The position numbers and the translations under genes were made by a program. Positions 38,058 to 48,268 of a stretch of DNA of 58,237 bases are shown here, piece by piece (the stretch's first letter is position 1; each line of letters starts with the position of its first letter). This DNA comes from an uncultured Elusimicrobia bacterium (GTDB lineage: Bacteria; Elusimicrobiota; Elusimicrobia; Elusimicrobiales; UBA9959), in the NCBI GenBank assembly GCA_903917735.1, contig CAIXBR010000041.1, positions 1 through 58,237 on the forward strand. Reading direction: 5' to 3'. The notes under the pieces were generated by a model. The model searched no databases. It was not told where the DNA came from and saw only the letters and a list, made by a program, of their open reading frames with translations.

Positions 38058-38738
38058 TCAGACGGCGAATTTTGGGAGCGCTTTGCGGCCGGCCACGTCG
38101 GAGGCGAACTGCCGCAGGAAGCGCAGCATGAACCTGTGGCGGCTTTCGGCCATCTGTTTTCCCTTTTTCGTGTTCATCAGGCCTTTTACCAGCAGCAGCT
38201 TCTCGTGGAAATGGTCCAGGGTCGGGCCCGTACTCTTCGAATAAGCCTCCGCCGAGCTGTGAAAGACGGGCTTGCTGCCGGGCCGGTAGATCTCGCGCCC
38301 TTTGGCGCCGCCGTAGGCGAAAGCCCTCGCTATGCCGATAGCCCCTATCGCGTCCAGCCGGTCGGCGTCCTGGACTATCCTGCCTTCTAAAGTGTCTATC
38401 CTGTTCCTGACCCTGGCGCCTTTAAAAGAGGCTTTGTCTATTATCGACGCAACATGCGCCACGGTTGCCGCGTCCACCTTCAGCTTGCGCAGCCAGTTGG
38501 CGGCTTTTTTGGGGCCGGCGGCGGCGTCTCCGTTGTGAAATTTCCAATCGGCGATGTCGTGCAGCAGGGCGGCCAGTTCCACTATGAACATGTCGGCCCC
38601 GGAGTCCCGGCCTATCATCCTGGCGTTGCGCCAGACGCGCAGGATATGCAGCCAGTCGTGCCCGGTGGCATCGTGCCCGACCGTCTTCTCCGCGTATTTC
38701 GCCGTCTTCAGGATGACCTCTTTCTGCTTGTCGTTCAT
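38058..38738 (-). CDS. HD-domain phosphohydrolase
   Basis: This 226-residue protein has metal ligands in GHDWLHILRV (His27, Asp28 and His31) and ALLHDIADWK (His60 and Asp61), with a distal QDADRLDAIG. This is the YedJ-like branch of the HD superfamily, which hydrolyses phosphoesters, often of nucleotides. The start at 38738 has AAGGACG upstream and avoids overlap with the preceding gene; a longer frame begins at 38801. Confidence 0.85.
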   Translation of the reverse strand: MNDKQKEVILKTAKYAEKTVGHDATGHDWLHILRVWRNARMIGRDSGADMFIVELAALLHDIADWKFHNGDAAAGPKKAANWLRKLKVDAATVAHVASIIDKASFKGARVRNRIDTLEGRIVQDADRLDAIGAIGIARAFAYGGAKGREIYRPGSKPVFHSSAEAYSKSTGPTLDHFHEKLLLVKGLMNTKKGKQMAESRHRFMLRFLRQFASDVAGRKALPKFAV

Positions 38739-38748
38739 CTTGTCGTCC

Positions 38749-40446
38749 TTAATATCCCGGTTCTTTGCAAACTGCCGGGAAAGCCGCCAGCCATTTCTCA
38801 AGGTACGCTATTTCAGCGGGGCGTTCCGGCGCGGGGAGGCGCTTATAGAGGTCCAGCTCGCGCTGCGCGTCCTTCTTTTTCAGGCGGCCGTCGCAAAGCT
38901 CAAGCTTAAGGTATTTCGCATCCCCGGGCCGCACCAGTCGGAACTCCCCCGTTCTAACGGGGCGCCGGGCGAACAGTAGCGCCGCCTTGTCCCAGTACAC
39001 CAGCGCCCATTTCTCTTCCGGCATGAACACCAGATAGGCCGGTCTCAGCACGGCGCCGCCGCCGTATTTAAAAGGCGCCAGCGCGTTGTCCCGCCTGAAC
39101 AGGACCAGGCCGAAGCCGCGTTCCGAGGCGAACCTGTCCCAGGTCTGCTGGTCCGCCATGGCCTCGCTCAGCGGGGCCAGGTACTTGTGAAAGAGGTACC
39201 GCCCGTCCACGAAAACCCGGTATTCCGGAGACAGGGCCCAGCCCAGGTAGCCGCCCCAGTTCCAGGGATTGTAAAGCCGTCTGCCGCCGAGCCCGGGGGT
39301 TTCGGCCTTCAGGTAGGCCGCCGCGCCGGCGCTCTCTTCGCCCAGATCGTGCCTTAGCCCGGAGTAGACGGGCCATACCGCCAGCGACAGGTAAAGGAGC
39401 GCTGCTGCCAGCGCGGCCGCTCCCGCCGGCTTCATTTTTTTCTTCCAGGCGGGCTCGTTGGCCAGCGCTTCGAACGAAAAAGCCAGGGCGGCCATTGAAA
39501 AGAACGCTATGTGGCGCTCATGCCCGGCCGCGGCGAAGGCAAAATATGACAGTGCCGGCAGATGCGCGGCCGGGAAACTTTTTTCCCTGAAAAAGCGGCT
39601 GAGCAGCAGCGAAAAAGAAAGCAGCAGGAAAACCATATAAGGCCAATGCCAGGGATTCCCCAGGCTGGCCGGGGCCCATTCGGCAAGGTACTTCCGCACA
39701 AGGTCCGCATCCGACAAATGTGCCAGCAGTACCGCGTAGATCTTATAGCCCCAGGGGTTCAACAGCGTAGCGGCCGAAGCGGCCAGACCGGCTTTGAAGA
39801 ACGTTCTTTCCGGGCCTGGTCCCGTACCGGAATGGAACAGCCGCCTGTCCGCATACGCGCCGGCCGCGTAAAAGAACAGGAGCAGCAGGCCGTAAACAAA
39901 GCCCGCGTGCAGGTTGGCCCAAAGCGCGAAAATAGCGGCCGTCCACAGGTAAGTCCTGCGCCCTCCGGAGAAGGCGCCTCCGGAAAGTCGGGCCTTTTCC
40001 AGCCGCCACAGCAGCAGCGCGAAGAAAAACACGCTGAAGTTCTCCGGCCGCAGGTCCGAGTTGGGGAAAATGGCCAGGCCCCAGAGAGGCAGGGCGAAGA
40101 AAGCGCTGTCCTCCAGCGAGTAAAGGGACAGCAGCCGGTAAAAGACCGGGAGCGTCGCTCCCAGCAGCAGCATTTTTAAAATAAAAAAACCGGCTTTTCC
40201 GGCAAGGGTATGTGCGGCGTAAAAAACCAGCTGTGAAAGCCATTCGAAATCGGTCCAGGGGGAACCGTATTCGGTCCAGGACAGGAAGTCCGCCGCGGGC
40301 AGGCGCAGATGCTCCGTCATGAACCGTCCCGCCGAAAGATGCCAGTACAGGTCCGGGTTAAGTACCGGCATGGCTATGGCGCCCAGCGCTAAGGCTGTCC
40401 CCAGCGCCAGCAGAATGCCGTTCGTCAGACCTGTAGTCTTGCTCAT
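38749..40446 (-). CDS. Polytopic membrane glycosyltransferase-like protein
   Basis: This 565-residue protein has about ten transmembrane helices. An N-terminal periplasmic loop carries NPDLYWHLSAGRF and WTDFEWLSQLVFY, and a soluble C-terminal region of about 150 residues follows. The acidic DxYWH loop after helix 1 is typical of GT-C-fold, polyprenyl-phosphate-sugar-dependent glycosyltransferases. The acceptor and sugar are unknown. It lies 24 bases after the nitronate monooxygenase-like gene and 10 bases before the HD gene. Confidence 0.65.
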   Translation of the reverse strand: MSKTTGLTNGILLALGTALALGAIAMPVLNPDLYWHLSAGRFMTEHLRLPAADFLSWTEYGSPWTDFEWLSQLVFYAAHTLAGKAGFFILKMLLLGATLPVFYRLLSLYSLEDSAFFALPLWGLAIFPNSDLRPENFSVFFFALLLWRLEKARLSGGAFSGGRRTYLWTAAIFALWANLHAGFVYGLLLLFFYAAGAYADRRLFHSGTGPGPERTFFKAGLAASAATLLNPWGYKIYAVLLAHLSDADLVRKYLAEWAPASLGNPWHWPYMVFLLLSFSLLLSRFFREKSFPAAHLPALSYFAFAAAGHERHIAFFSMAALAFSFEALANEPAWKKKMKPAGAAALAAALLYLSLAVWPVYSGLRHDLGEESAGAAAYLKAETPGLGGRRLYNPWNWGGYLGWALSPEYRVFVDGRYLFHKYLAPLSEAMADQQTWDRFASERGFGLVLFRRDNALAPFKYGGGAVLRPAYLVFMPEEKWALVYWDKAALLFARRPVRTGEFRLVRPGDAKYLKLELCDGRLKKKDAQRELDLYKRLPAPERPAEIAYLEKWLAAFPAVCKEPGY

Positions 40447-40470
40447 ACGCGGTATTATGCGGATTGGGTG

Positions 40471-41991
40471 TCAGGCGGCGCCGCGCAGGTAAAGCAGAGC
40501 CTTTCCTATACTGTAGGTTTCCTGTCCCGCAGGGAGTTTTGCCAGCAGTTCCCGCGCGGAGCTGAGGTTCTCGCCCAGCGTTATGACAGGGGGTTCTATA
40601 TAACCGTCGGGGTGTACCTGGGGGACTCCGGCCGCGGCCAGCAGGGCGTTGCAAAGGCAGACGCGGCTGCAAGTGTTCTGCTCCCGGCCGCCTTTCGCGA
40701 CAAAAGCCTCTACAGGCTCCGCCGGGCAGCGGTAGCCCAGTTTCCCGTCGGAACCCAGATAAGCCACCTGCAGCAGGCCTATGTCGCACAAGCGATGGCG
40801 GGCCTGATAAACGGCGGCCTCGGAAACGGTGCCCGGGACCTGAGCCACTTTAAACGGGAAACCGGTGGGTGAGATAAGCGCGTTATTGACCTTAAGTTCT
40901 CCGGAGGCCAGCAGTTTTAATACTTTGGACCTTAAGGCCGGGGGCAGGCCGGACTGGCCGGAAAGGGCGCCCAGCGTTCCGAACTGTATGCCGGAAGCGC
41001 CCAGGGCGCGGGCTTCGCGCAGTCGCCCGGGGCTGCCGTAGGCTCCCGCCAGCCAGAAAGGCAGGCCGATGCCGGCGATAGCTTTTATGTCTGGCCTGTC
41101 GGCCTCGGTGTAAACAAGCAGCGGCTGGCCCGCGCCGTCAAAACGCATTTTTGCCGGCGACGCGCTGTGGCCGCCGGCTTCGGAGCCTTCCACCACGAAG
41201 CCGTACGGGCGCGTGACGGGATTTCCGGCCAGCGCGCTGGCCAGCCCGAAAGAGGAAACTATGGCCAGGAATTTAGGCGCGGGCAAAGCCGGCGCCGCTG
41301 CGCCCAATAAAGTCTCCGGGCGTACCGCCAGGTAAAAATTGCCGGAATCGGAGCGCGCCCCGTACACCTTGAAGGACATGGAGGCGGGCTCATGTTTGGA
41401 AAGGTTGTTTATAGCCGAGGGCATCTCGTCCGGGCTGCCGGCCCCGACCAGCACGTAAGCCGCGCCCGCCAGGATGGCCCCGTACAGCGCCCAGGGGAGG
41501 GGTCTCTCCACCTTGCGCAGGAAATTTATACCCACCGGCTTGTTATGCCCTTCCCTGGCCAGCCAGACCTCGGCGAAGCTGGCGGCCAGCGCCAGGACCT
41601 GCAGCTCCCTGGGCAGTTCCCAGAAAGAGTCCGGCCCGGGGCGGAAATTCTCTATGCGCGTCAGCCTGCACTGGGGGACCGGCTTGTAGGGCGTTCCGGG
41701 CTTCCGGCCGCCTTCTATGTAATATTTGTCAAAGATCTCCCATACGGGGGCGGCCAGCGCGGGCTGGAGGCGGACCAACTCGGTGAAGGCGCGGCGCACG
41801 TGGCCGCCGGGGTCGCCGTCCTGCAGCAGCCGGGGGTAGACGATTTCAAGGCCCGTACCCGAGACCACGCCCAGGCCGCCCATCATCGACACGATCTTGG
41901 ACATTACCCACCAGGAAATGCGTACGCCCATGCCCCCGCAGATCAACTCCGGGTCGATAACAGGTGTCTGGTTTTTATTCTCAATGCTCAC
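40471..41991 (-). CDS. Nitronate monooxygenase / FabK-like flavin enzyme
   Basis: This 506-residue TIM-barrel flavoprotein-like sequence has CGGMGVRISWWVMSKIVSMMGGLGVVSGTG at the start (written in parts: CGGMGVRIS, MMGGLGVVSGTG), the FMN-binding pattern of the 2-nitropropane dioxygenase family. GSEAGGHSA near residue 280 is the catalytic-His/phosphate region, and GASGIQFGT the second phosphate loop. The protein is longer than FabK or classic nitronate monooxygenases (about 310-360), with an extra C-terminal region rich in Cys (CSRVCLCNALL). The start codon is GTG. Confidence 0.78.
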   Translation of the reverse strand: MSIENKNQTPVIDPELICGGMGVRISWWVMSKIVSMMGGLGVVSGTGLEIVYPRLLQDGDPGGHVRRAFTELVRLQPALAAPVWEIFDKYYIEGGRKPGTPYKPVPQCRLTRIENFRPGPDSFWELPRELQVLALAASFAEVWLAREGHNKPVGINFLRKVERPLPWALYGAILAGAAYVLVGAGSPDEMPSAINNLSKHEPASMSFKVYGARSDSGNFYLAVRPETLLGAAAPALPAPKFLAIVSSFGLASALAGNPVTRPYGFVVEGSEAGGHSASPAKMRFDGAGQPLLVYTEADRPDIKAIAGIGLPFWLAGAYGSPGRLREARALGASGIQFGTLGALSGQSGLPPALRSKVLKLLASGELKVNNALISPTGFPFKVAQVPGTVSEAAVYQARHRLCDIGLLQVAYLGSDGKLGYRCPAEPVEAFVAKGGREQNTCSRVCLCNALLAAAGVPQVHPDGYIEPPVITLGENLSSARELLAKLPAGQETYSIGKALLYLRGAA

Positions 41992-42011
41992 GGTATTGGT
42001 TCCGTCCTGCG

Positions 42012-43085
42012 CTATACGTTGAACTTAAAGAAGCAGATGTCCCCGTCCTTCATCACGTATTCCTTGCCTTCGGAGCGGATCAGGCCCTTTTCCTTCAGGA
42101 TCTTCTCTTCCTTGTATTTCATGATGTCGTCGAAGGCATAGACCTCGGCGCGGATGAAGCCTTTTTCGAAATCGGTGTGGATGCGGCCGGCGGCCTGCGG
42201 CGCCTTGAGCCCGCGCCTCAGGCTCCACGCGCGCACTTCGTCCTCGGACCCGGCGGTGAAGAAAGAGATCAGGTCCAGCAGCTGGTAGCCGGCCAGGGCC
42301 ATCTTCTCCAGGCCGGTGTAATCCTCTCCCAGGTCCTTCATGAACACGGCCTTTTCCTCGTCGGGTAGCTCGCTGATCTCCGACTCTATCTTGGCGGAGA
42401 TCTCCACTAAAATGGAACCGCGTGCTTTTATAAAATCCCGGAGTTTGCCCAGGACCGCCTGGTCGGGCTGTTCCGAGGTATTGGCTACGAAAAAAACTGG
42501 TTTCACGGTCAGCAGGTTGAAGTCGCGGACTTCATCCAGGGTGTAGCCGGCCTCGCGGGCGGGCTTGCCGTCGGCCAGCAGGCCCTTTATCTTCTCCAGC
42601 CTCACCTTCTTTTCCTCGGCGTCCTTGGTCCTGGCTTTAATGTCGCGCTGGTTCTTCTCCAGCGCCTTGTCCACGGTCTCAATGTCGGCCAGCATCAGCT
42701 CGGTTTCTATGACCTCGATGTCGCGGATAGGGTCCACCTCGCCCAGCACGTGCACCACGTCGGGATCCTTGAACACGCGCACCACCTGCACTATGGCGTC
42801 CACCTCGCGGATGTTGGCCAGGAACTTGTTGCCCAGGCCCTCGCCCTTGGAGGCGCCCTTCATCAGGCCGGCGATGTCGACGAATTTTATATAGGAGGCC
42901 ACTTTCTTCGGAGGTTTGAAGAGTTCGAACAGCGCGTCAAGGCGCTTGTCCGGTACCGACGCCACGCCCACGTTGGGGTCTATGGTGGTGAAGGGATAAT
43001 TGGAGGAAGCCGCGCCTGCCTTGGTAAGGGCGTTGAAAAGCGTTGATTTTCCCACGTTGGGCAGACCGACTATTCCTATTTCCAT
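42012..43085 (-). CDS. ychF: Ribosome-binding ATPase YchF
   Basis: This 357-residue P-loop protein has GLPNVGKST (about residues 6-14), [17 protein letters not shown] (switch II) and the NTSE-type specificity motif in VANTSE, which in YchF favours ATP. A coiled-coil insertion (about 125-185) and the C-terminal TGS domain (about 275-357) complete the family layout. AAGGA lies a few bases upstream of the start. It is the first gene of the minus-strand operon and diverges from valS. Confidence 0.95.
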   Translation of the reverse strand: MEIGIVGLPNVGKSTLFNALTKAGAASSNYPFTTIDPNVGVASVPDKRLDALFELFKPPKKVASYIKFVDIAGLMKGASKGEGLGNKFLANIREVDAIVQVVRVFKDPDVVHVLGEVDPIRDIEVIETELMLADIETVDKALEKNQRDIKARTKDAEEKKVRLEKIKGLLADGKPAREAGYTLDEVRDFNLLTVKPVFFVANTSEQPDQAVLGKLRDFIKARGSILVEISAKIESEISELPDEEKAVFMKDLGEDYTGLEKMALAGYQLLDLISFFTAGSEDEVRAWSLRRGLKAPQAAGRIHTDFEKGFIRAEVYAFDDIMKYKEEKILKEKGLIRSEGKEYVMKDGDICFFKFNV

Positions 43086-43256
43086 TTGTGTTCCTTGGGA
43101 GTATGAAAAATATTAAAGTTGCCGGCCAGTTCTTCGCGTCAGGCTCGGTTATAAATATATAAAAATTATATCAATTTTAACAGCGGCCATATAGGCGCGT
43201 CAGTGCCGCAGCGCGCTTTATGTGCCCCGTTGAAAACAGGTAGAATAGACTTATAT

Positions 43257-45887
43257 ATGGAAAATGACACCCCATTGAAAAACCCCGCTGAAAGAACCGC
43301 CTTCCCCGCCGCCTACCTGCCCGCCGCCGTAGAGCCGGCCTGGTGCGAAAAATGGGAGCAGGAAAAACTTTATTATTACGATCCCGCCCGGCCCCGCAAG
43401 GAGACCTTCGTAGTGGACACGCCGCCGCCCACCGTCTCCGGAGAGCTGCACGTGGGCCACGTGTTCAGCTATGTGCAGACCGACATTATGGTGCGCTTTC
43501 AGCGCATGCTGGGTAAGAATGTCTTCTACCCCATGGGCTGGGACGACAACGGCCTGCCTACGGAGCGCCGCGTGCAGAACCTGTTCGGCGTGCGCTGCGA
43601 CCCCGCGCTGCCCTATACGCCCGATTACAAGCCCACCGGCCCCAAGAAGGACCTGAAGGACTACGAACATATTTCCCGCCGTAACTTCCTGGAGTTGTGC
43701 GAACTGCAGACCGCGGTGGACGAGAAAAAGTACGAGGCGCTGTGGCGCCGCTTCGGCCTGTCCGTTGACTGGCGGCAGACCTACTCCACCGTGGGCGAGC
43801 TTTGCCGCAAGACCTCGCAGCTTTCCTTCCTGGACCTGTTCAGCAAGGGCCATGTCTACAGTGCCGAGACCCCCACGCTGTGGGACACCACTTTCAAGAC
43901 GGCCGTAGCCCAGGCCGAATGCGAGGACCGCGAGGTCTCCGGCTTCTTCCACGACATCAAGTTCGCCGTGGAAGGCGGCGGCGAGTTCACTATCGCCACC
44001 ACCCGCCCCGAGCTGCTGGCGGCCTGCATAGCCGTGGTGGCGCACCCCGACGACGAGCGCTATAAGCCGCTGTTCGGCAAGACCGCGCTGACCCCGCTTT
44101 TCAAGGTCCGCGTGCCCATAATGCCGTCCTACCACGCCGACCCCGAGAAGGGCACCGGCATTATGATGATCTGTACCTTCGGCGATATAGCCGACGTGGA
44201 ATTCTGGCGCAAGGAAAAGCTGCCGATGCGCCAGATCATAGGCAATGACGGCAGGCTTCACACCGTGGAGCATGTCTCTAAGTTCCTGGATAGCGCGGAC
44301 CGTGAGGCCGCGCTAAACGCCTACGGCGCTATCGCCGGGCTTTACGCCAAGCAGGCCCGCACCAAGACGGTGGAAATGCTTAAGGCCGCCGGCATACTGG
44401 TGGGCGACCCCAGGACCACCAAGCAGGCCGTGAAGTATTACGAGAAAGGCGACCAGCCGCTGGAGTTCGTGCCGGCCCGCCAGTGGTACATCAGGATCCT
44501 CAACAGCAAGCTGCAGCTCCTTGAGCAGGGCCGTAAAGTGGCCTGGCACCCCGATTACATGTTCAAGCGCTACGAGCAGTGGGTGGAGGGCTTGAACCAG
44601 GACTGGTGCATCAGCCGCCAGCGTTACTTCGGCGTGCCTTTCCCCGTCTGGTTCCCGGTGGACGCCGCCGGGAAGATAGATTATTCCAAGCCGATCCTGG
44701 CCGCGCCCGAGCGCCTGCCGCTGGACCCGGCTACCGACTGCCCTCCCGGCTATACCGAGGACCAGCGCAATAAGCCTAACGGCTTTGCGGGCGAGCCCGA
44801 CGTAATGGACACCTGGGCCACCTCCTCGCTGACCCCCATGATCTCCAGCCGCTGGGCCGACGACAAGGCGCGCCACGCCAACCTCTTCCCCGCCGATATG
44901 CGCCCGCAGGCGCACGAGATCATCCGCACCTGGGCTTTCTATACCATCACCAAGGCCTGGATGCACGAGAATTCCGTGCCCTGGTACAACGCCGCCATCA
45001 GCGGCTGGGTGGTAAGCCCGGATAAGGGAAAAATGAGCAAGTCCAAGGGCAAGACCATAACGCCCGACGACCTGCTTAAGACCTATTCCGCCGACTCCCT
45101 GCGCTATTGGGCCGGCAAGGCCAAGCTGGGCCAGGACACCATGTACGACGAGAGCGTGTTCAAAGTGGGCATGCGCCTGGCCACCAAGCTGTTCAACGCT
45201 TCCAAATTCACCATGATGCAGCTCCAGAGCCCGGCCGCCGCCGGGACCAAGCTGTGCGCGGCCGACATCACCGAGCCGCTTGATAAAGCCTGGGTCGAGA
45301 GCATAAAGGGGCTGGCGGAAGCCTCCCGCGTGGATTTCGCCGCTTACGAGTACGCCGCCATGCTGCTTTATACCGAAACGGCCTTCTGGGACTTCTGTGA
45401 CAATTATCTGGAGCTGGTGAAGAACCGTGCCTACTCTGGCAAGCCGGAAGCGGCCAGGTCCGCCTGCGCCGCGCTGGAATGGACGCTAAGCGTGTTCCTG
45501 CGCCTATTCGCGCCGTTCCTGCCGTTCATCACTGAGGAAGTCTGGGGCTGGTCTTACGCCGAAAGCCTGAAGCTTCCTTCCGTGCATAAGGCCCCCTGGC
45601 CGACCGCCGCTGAAATGCCTTCCGCGGCCGGAGCTCCGCTGGTGCTGGCAGTCACGCGCAAGGTTTTGGAAGCCGTACGGACTAAGAAGGCCGCCGAGAA
45701 GCGCAGCGTGAAATGGCCGGTCTCGAAACTGGCCGTGGAATGCGGCCCCAAGCAGGCCGCGGCGCTGAAGCTGGCGTTGGATGACCTGCTGCTGGCCGGC
45801 TGCGTGGCCCCCGCCGGGCTTATCATAGCGGAAACAGGTTCCGACGAAAAGGACCCCTCTGTCACGGTGGAACTCGCCGTGGTTTAG
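43257..45887 (+). CDS. valS: Valyl-tRNA synthetase
   Basis: This 876-residue class Ia synthetase has the HIGH motif as HVGH (GELHVGHVFSY, about residues 64-74) and GKMSKSKGKTI as the KMSKS loop. MGWDDNGLPTERRVQN followed by GVRCDP marks the ValS subtype also found in Actinobacteria and Rickettsia. The C-terminal coiled-coil arm seen in E. coli-type ValS is short or absent. TAGAAT lies at 43241-43246, 10 bases before the ATG, with no Shine-Dalgarno sequence, so a leaderless or nearly leaderless message is possible. A longer frame from 43203 would begin upstream of this box. Confidence 0.95.
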   Translation: MENDTPLKNPAERTAFPAAYLPAAVEPAWCEKWEQEKLYYYDPARPRKETFVVDTPPPTVSGELHVGHVFSYVQTDIMVRFQRMLGKNVFYPMGWDDNGLPTERRVQNLFGVRCDPALPYTPDYKPTGPKKDLKDYEHISRRNFLELCELQTAVDEKKYEALWRRFGLSVDWRQTYSTVGELCRKTSQLSFLDLFSKGHVYSAETPTLWDTTFKTAVAQAECEDREVSGFFHDIKFAVEGGGEFTIATTRPELLAACIAVVAHPDDERYKPLFGKTALTPLFKVRVPIMPSYHADPEKGTGIMMICTFGDIADVEFWRKEKLPMRQIIGNDGRLHTVEHVSKFLDSADREAALNAYGAIAGLYAKQARTKTVEMLKAAGILVGDPRTTKQAVKYYEKGDQPLEFVPARQWYIRILNSKLQLLEQGRKVAWHPDYMFKRYEQWVEGLNQDWCISRQRYFGVPFPVWFPVDAAGKIDYSKPILAAPERLPLDPATDCPPGYTEDQRNKPNGFAGEPDVMDTWATSSLTPMISSRWADDKARHANLFPADMRPQAHEIIRTWAFYTITKAWMHENSVPWYNAAISGWVVSPDKGKMSKSKGKTITPDDLLKTYSADSLRYWAGKAKLGQDTMYDESVFKVGMRLATKLFNASKFTMMQLQSPAAAGTKLCAADITEPLDKAWVESIKGLAEASRVDFAAYEYAAMLLYTETAFWDFCDNYLELVKNRAYSGKPEAARSACAALEWTLSVFLRLFAPFLPFITEEVWGWSYAESLKLPSVHKAPWPTAAEMPSAAGAPLVLAVTRKVLEAVRTKKAAEKRSVKWPVSKLAVECGPKQAAALKLALDDLLLAGCVAPAGLIIAETGSDEKDPSVTVELAVV

Positions 45888-45905
45888 GGAAGAGCGTCCC
45901 AAAAA

Positions 45906-46712
45906 ATGAAAGTCGGTTTCCTTAATATGCGACGTCCTGACTTAAAAAAAGAAGTTGCAAAATATTTCGCCGCTCTCCCCAAAGTAGTATTCCCTGAGAA
46001 GTTAAAAGATAAAGCCACAGTAATGCTTAGCGGGTCTGCTGGTTGGGGCATAACCGAGGGCTCCGACTTGCGGGCTGATTGGGACCTGCATGTTCTGCTG
46101 GAGGATAAAGATTACAAGGCATTCACAAGGTCGGGGCAAAACCCGATAATCGACGACAAAAAGCATAACCCCGTAGTGTTCGCACAGGTACGTAATAAAA
46201 CCTGGTTATTGGAAAGACTTCAAAAAAGCGAAACGGCTGTATTGTATCTGTGGATATATACCCACGGGCTCTTTATACAAGACAACTTAAAGATCAAAAC
46301 GCTGCTCGCCAAACAATCGGATAATTTCAATGCCACTCTTCCTGACTTGAGAAAAGCCCACCACATACAGTTTTCTGTAAGGCGGCTGGATACCGCCTCC
46401 TGCGCCGCGCGCGGGCTAGCCGTAGCCGCAGGGATAAACCGGGCAGAAATGGTTAAACTTGCGCTCCAGACTTTCTCCCTTATCAAGTCCCAGCCGTATC
46501 CATATAGCAAATGGCTGGCGAAACACGTAAAGAAATTATCCCCCGAAGGCGCCCGCCTGGTCGGCTTATGCGAAGATTGCCTCTTTGAAACCGATCTTGC
46601 GAAGATTTCCCGATCTGCTAAAGAAATACGGGATTTTATGGAACGGGAGATGGAAAAAGCCGCAGGCCCCAGCCGCTGGATACATTATTGGTGGGAATTC
46701 AACGTGAATTAG
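45906..46712 (+). CDS. Nucleotidyltransferase-fold protein
   Basis: This 268-residue protein has the DNA polymerase beta-like active site GSAGWG (43-48) and DWD (58-60), where the Asp pair binds metal. A helical C-terminal domain (about 130-260) resembles those that bind the acceptor in aminoglycoside nucleotidyltransferase-like and DUF4037-like proteins. The substrate is unknown. Codon use and base composition are noticeably AT-richer than in the genes to the left, which suggests acquisition. Confidence 0.7.
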   Translation: MKVGFLNMRRPDLKKEVAKYFAALPKVVFPEKLKDKATVMLSGSAGWGITEGSDLRADWDLHVLLEDKDYKAFTRSGQNPIIDDKKHNPVVFAQVRNKTWLLERLQKSETAVLYLWIYTHGLFIQDNLKIKTLLAKQSDNFNATLPDLRKAHHIQFSVRRLDTASCAARGLAVAAGINRAEMVKLALQTFSLIKSQPYPYSKWLAKHVKKLSPEGARLVGLCEDCLFETDLAKISRSAKEIRDFMEREMEKAAGPSRWIHYWWEFNVN

Positions 46713-46739
46713 CGAGCATTCCAGCGCTATGGTTTAGAT

Positions 46740-47882
46740 ATGTTAAAGGACAAGACTTCCCCATCATGTTCTGTAAAAGCGCAGTGCCTGCTGTTTTTGT
46801 CATTAGCCTTCTTTCTTTCCTCGTGCCGCGATACCCCGCCCCATCCTAGACAAGCAGCGTTTTTTGACTCCACTACTGCCATCCAAGTATTCCTTCCGCG
46901 CTCCACGCCGGAATCCGTAGAGATTGATCCTGCGGCGCTTGCGGCGCTGGTGGTAGAAGCTCAAAATACTCATTCAAATGCGCTCATCGTGATCAAAGAT
47001 GGGCACATTATAGCGGAACGCTATTTTACTCATCCTAAAAACCAATTGCTCCGTATCAATTCAGTGACCAAGAGCGTTGTGTCGCTGGCTATTGGACAGC
47101 TAATTGCGAACGGTAAAATACCCGGTCTCGACACCCCTCTTTCAAAATGGTTTCCCGAATGGGGCACTGGCAAAAAGGCGAAAATAACATTGCGGCACAT
47201 AATGACCCACACTTCCGGCTTATATCACGAGGAAAGCGCCGCTAAACTTTATCAACAGCCTGATGTCGTGAAGTATGCTCGCGGTCTGCCGGTTGTCGAT
47301 GAATCGGGGAAAGATTTTTCTTACAGCAATGAGGCAGTCGCCTTGATCCCCGGAATAGTCCTGGCGGCATCTAGCAAGCCTTTGGATATCTATTTGCGGG
47401 ATAGGTTATTCAAGCCACTTGGAATTTTGGATTATAACTGGGACCGGGACGCGGCTGGTAATATAATGGCATATGGCGGGCTTTGGCTAACTCCGCGCGA
47501 TCTTGCCCGTGTCGGCCAATTGATGCTTGATTCCGGGCGTTGGGAAGGCAAACAAGTCATTCCCACCGCCTGGGTACGCGCCTGCACATCTCCAGCTCGT
47601 GTTGATATCCGGGATTATGGCTTGTTATGGTGGTTATATCCTGCCCCTAAAGAATCCGCTGCTGACTCTGGCGGGTTTGGCGGCGACGGCTGGTTGGGGC
47701 AATACCTGGTAGTTTATCCAAAGCAACACTTGGTTGCGGTACGGTTGCACGCCGTGGAATCCGGGAATGACGAGCGCGAGAACCAGAAGTACGGATTCCC
47801 CTCATTTCGGGAGCTAGTATCCGCTTTGGTTCATCCTCGCTCTGCTGCCGGGAATGAAAAGTTTAAAGTGGAAGTGCACTAA
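46740..47882 (+). CDS. Beta-lactamase-family serine hydrolase lipoprotein
   Basis: This 380-residue protein has a signal with lipobox FLSSC (Cys29), so it is probably anchored in a membrane and periplasmic. The class C beta-lactamase/esterase motifs are SVTK (Ser108-Lys111) and YSN (195-197); the third motif is replaced by a GGDGWLGQ-like segment near residue 315. Such proteins are often esterases or D-amino-peptidases rather than true beta-lactamases. Composition is AT-richer than the chromosome core. No neighbouring resistance gene is seen. Confidence 0.82.
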   Translation: MLKDKTSPSCSVKAQCLLFLSLAFFLSSCRDTPPHPRQAAFFDSTTAIQVFLPRSTPESVEIDPAALAALVVEAQNTHSNALIVIKDGHIIAERYFTHPKNQLLRINSVTKSVVSLAIGQLIANGKIPGLDTPLSKWFPEWGTGKKAKITLRHIMTHTSGLYHEESAAKLYQQPDVVKYARGLPVVDESGKDFSYSNEAVALIPGIVLAASSKPLDIYLRDRLFKPLGILDYNWDRDAAGNIMAYGGLWLTPRDLARVGQLMLDSGRWEGKQVIPTAWVRACTSPARVDIRDYGLLWWLYPAPKESAADSGGFGGDGWLGQYLVVYPKQHLVAVRLHAVESGNDERENQKYGFPSFRELVSALVHPRSAAGNEKFKVEVH

Positions 47883-48268
47883 CCAAATCCGTAGCTTTTG
47901 TTTCCTTCACTCGCCGAGGACCTTTTAAAAACAAACTATACGTCCAGTTTCAGAAAAGCCGACGCCTTTGTGCGCTTTTGCGGCTTTGGTATTGCCTATT
48001 TCGCGACACAACCTTGTCGCTCATTAGAGGTCCCCGCGTCAAGATAAAAAACATCCCCGCCCACAAGTTGTGGTTATTCATTTTTTTAAAATCTGTTCCG
48101 ACTTTCCTCCGCTCAAGACTTTTACGCTACCGGGTTCTCTATTATTGGGTGTCGGACGAAGCCGCACCAGTCACTCATCAGGATCAAGGCTCCGGCGATA
48201 CAACTACCGTTATCCCTGCCCTCTTCGAGGGCCCAGAAAACCTTTGGTTCCCTGCCGTGTCCATCTAA
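47883..48268. other. Intergenic stretch left of the IS element
   Basis: No convincing gene is visible in these 386 bases. A hairpin AAAGCCG (47955-47961) / CGGCTTT (47981-47987) may end the preceding transcript. Short open frames here on both strands have unlikely composition; one minus-strand frame reads into the IS edge and could be the remnant of an interrupted gene, but I cannot match it to anything on the other side. Confidence 0.4.

Noticed and set aside
47978..48268. Short open frame left of the IS
   Set aside because: No ribosome-binding site, odd composition and no recognisable family; it ends at the IS border by chance.
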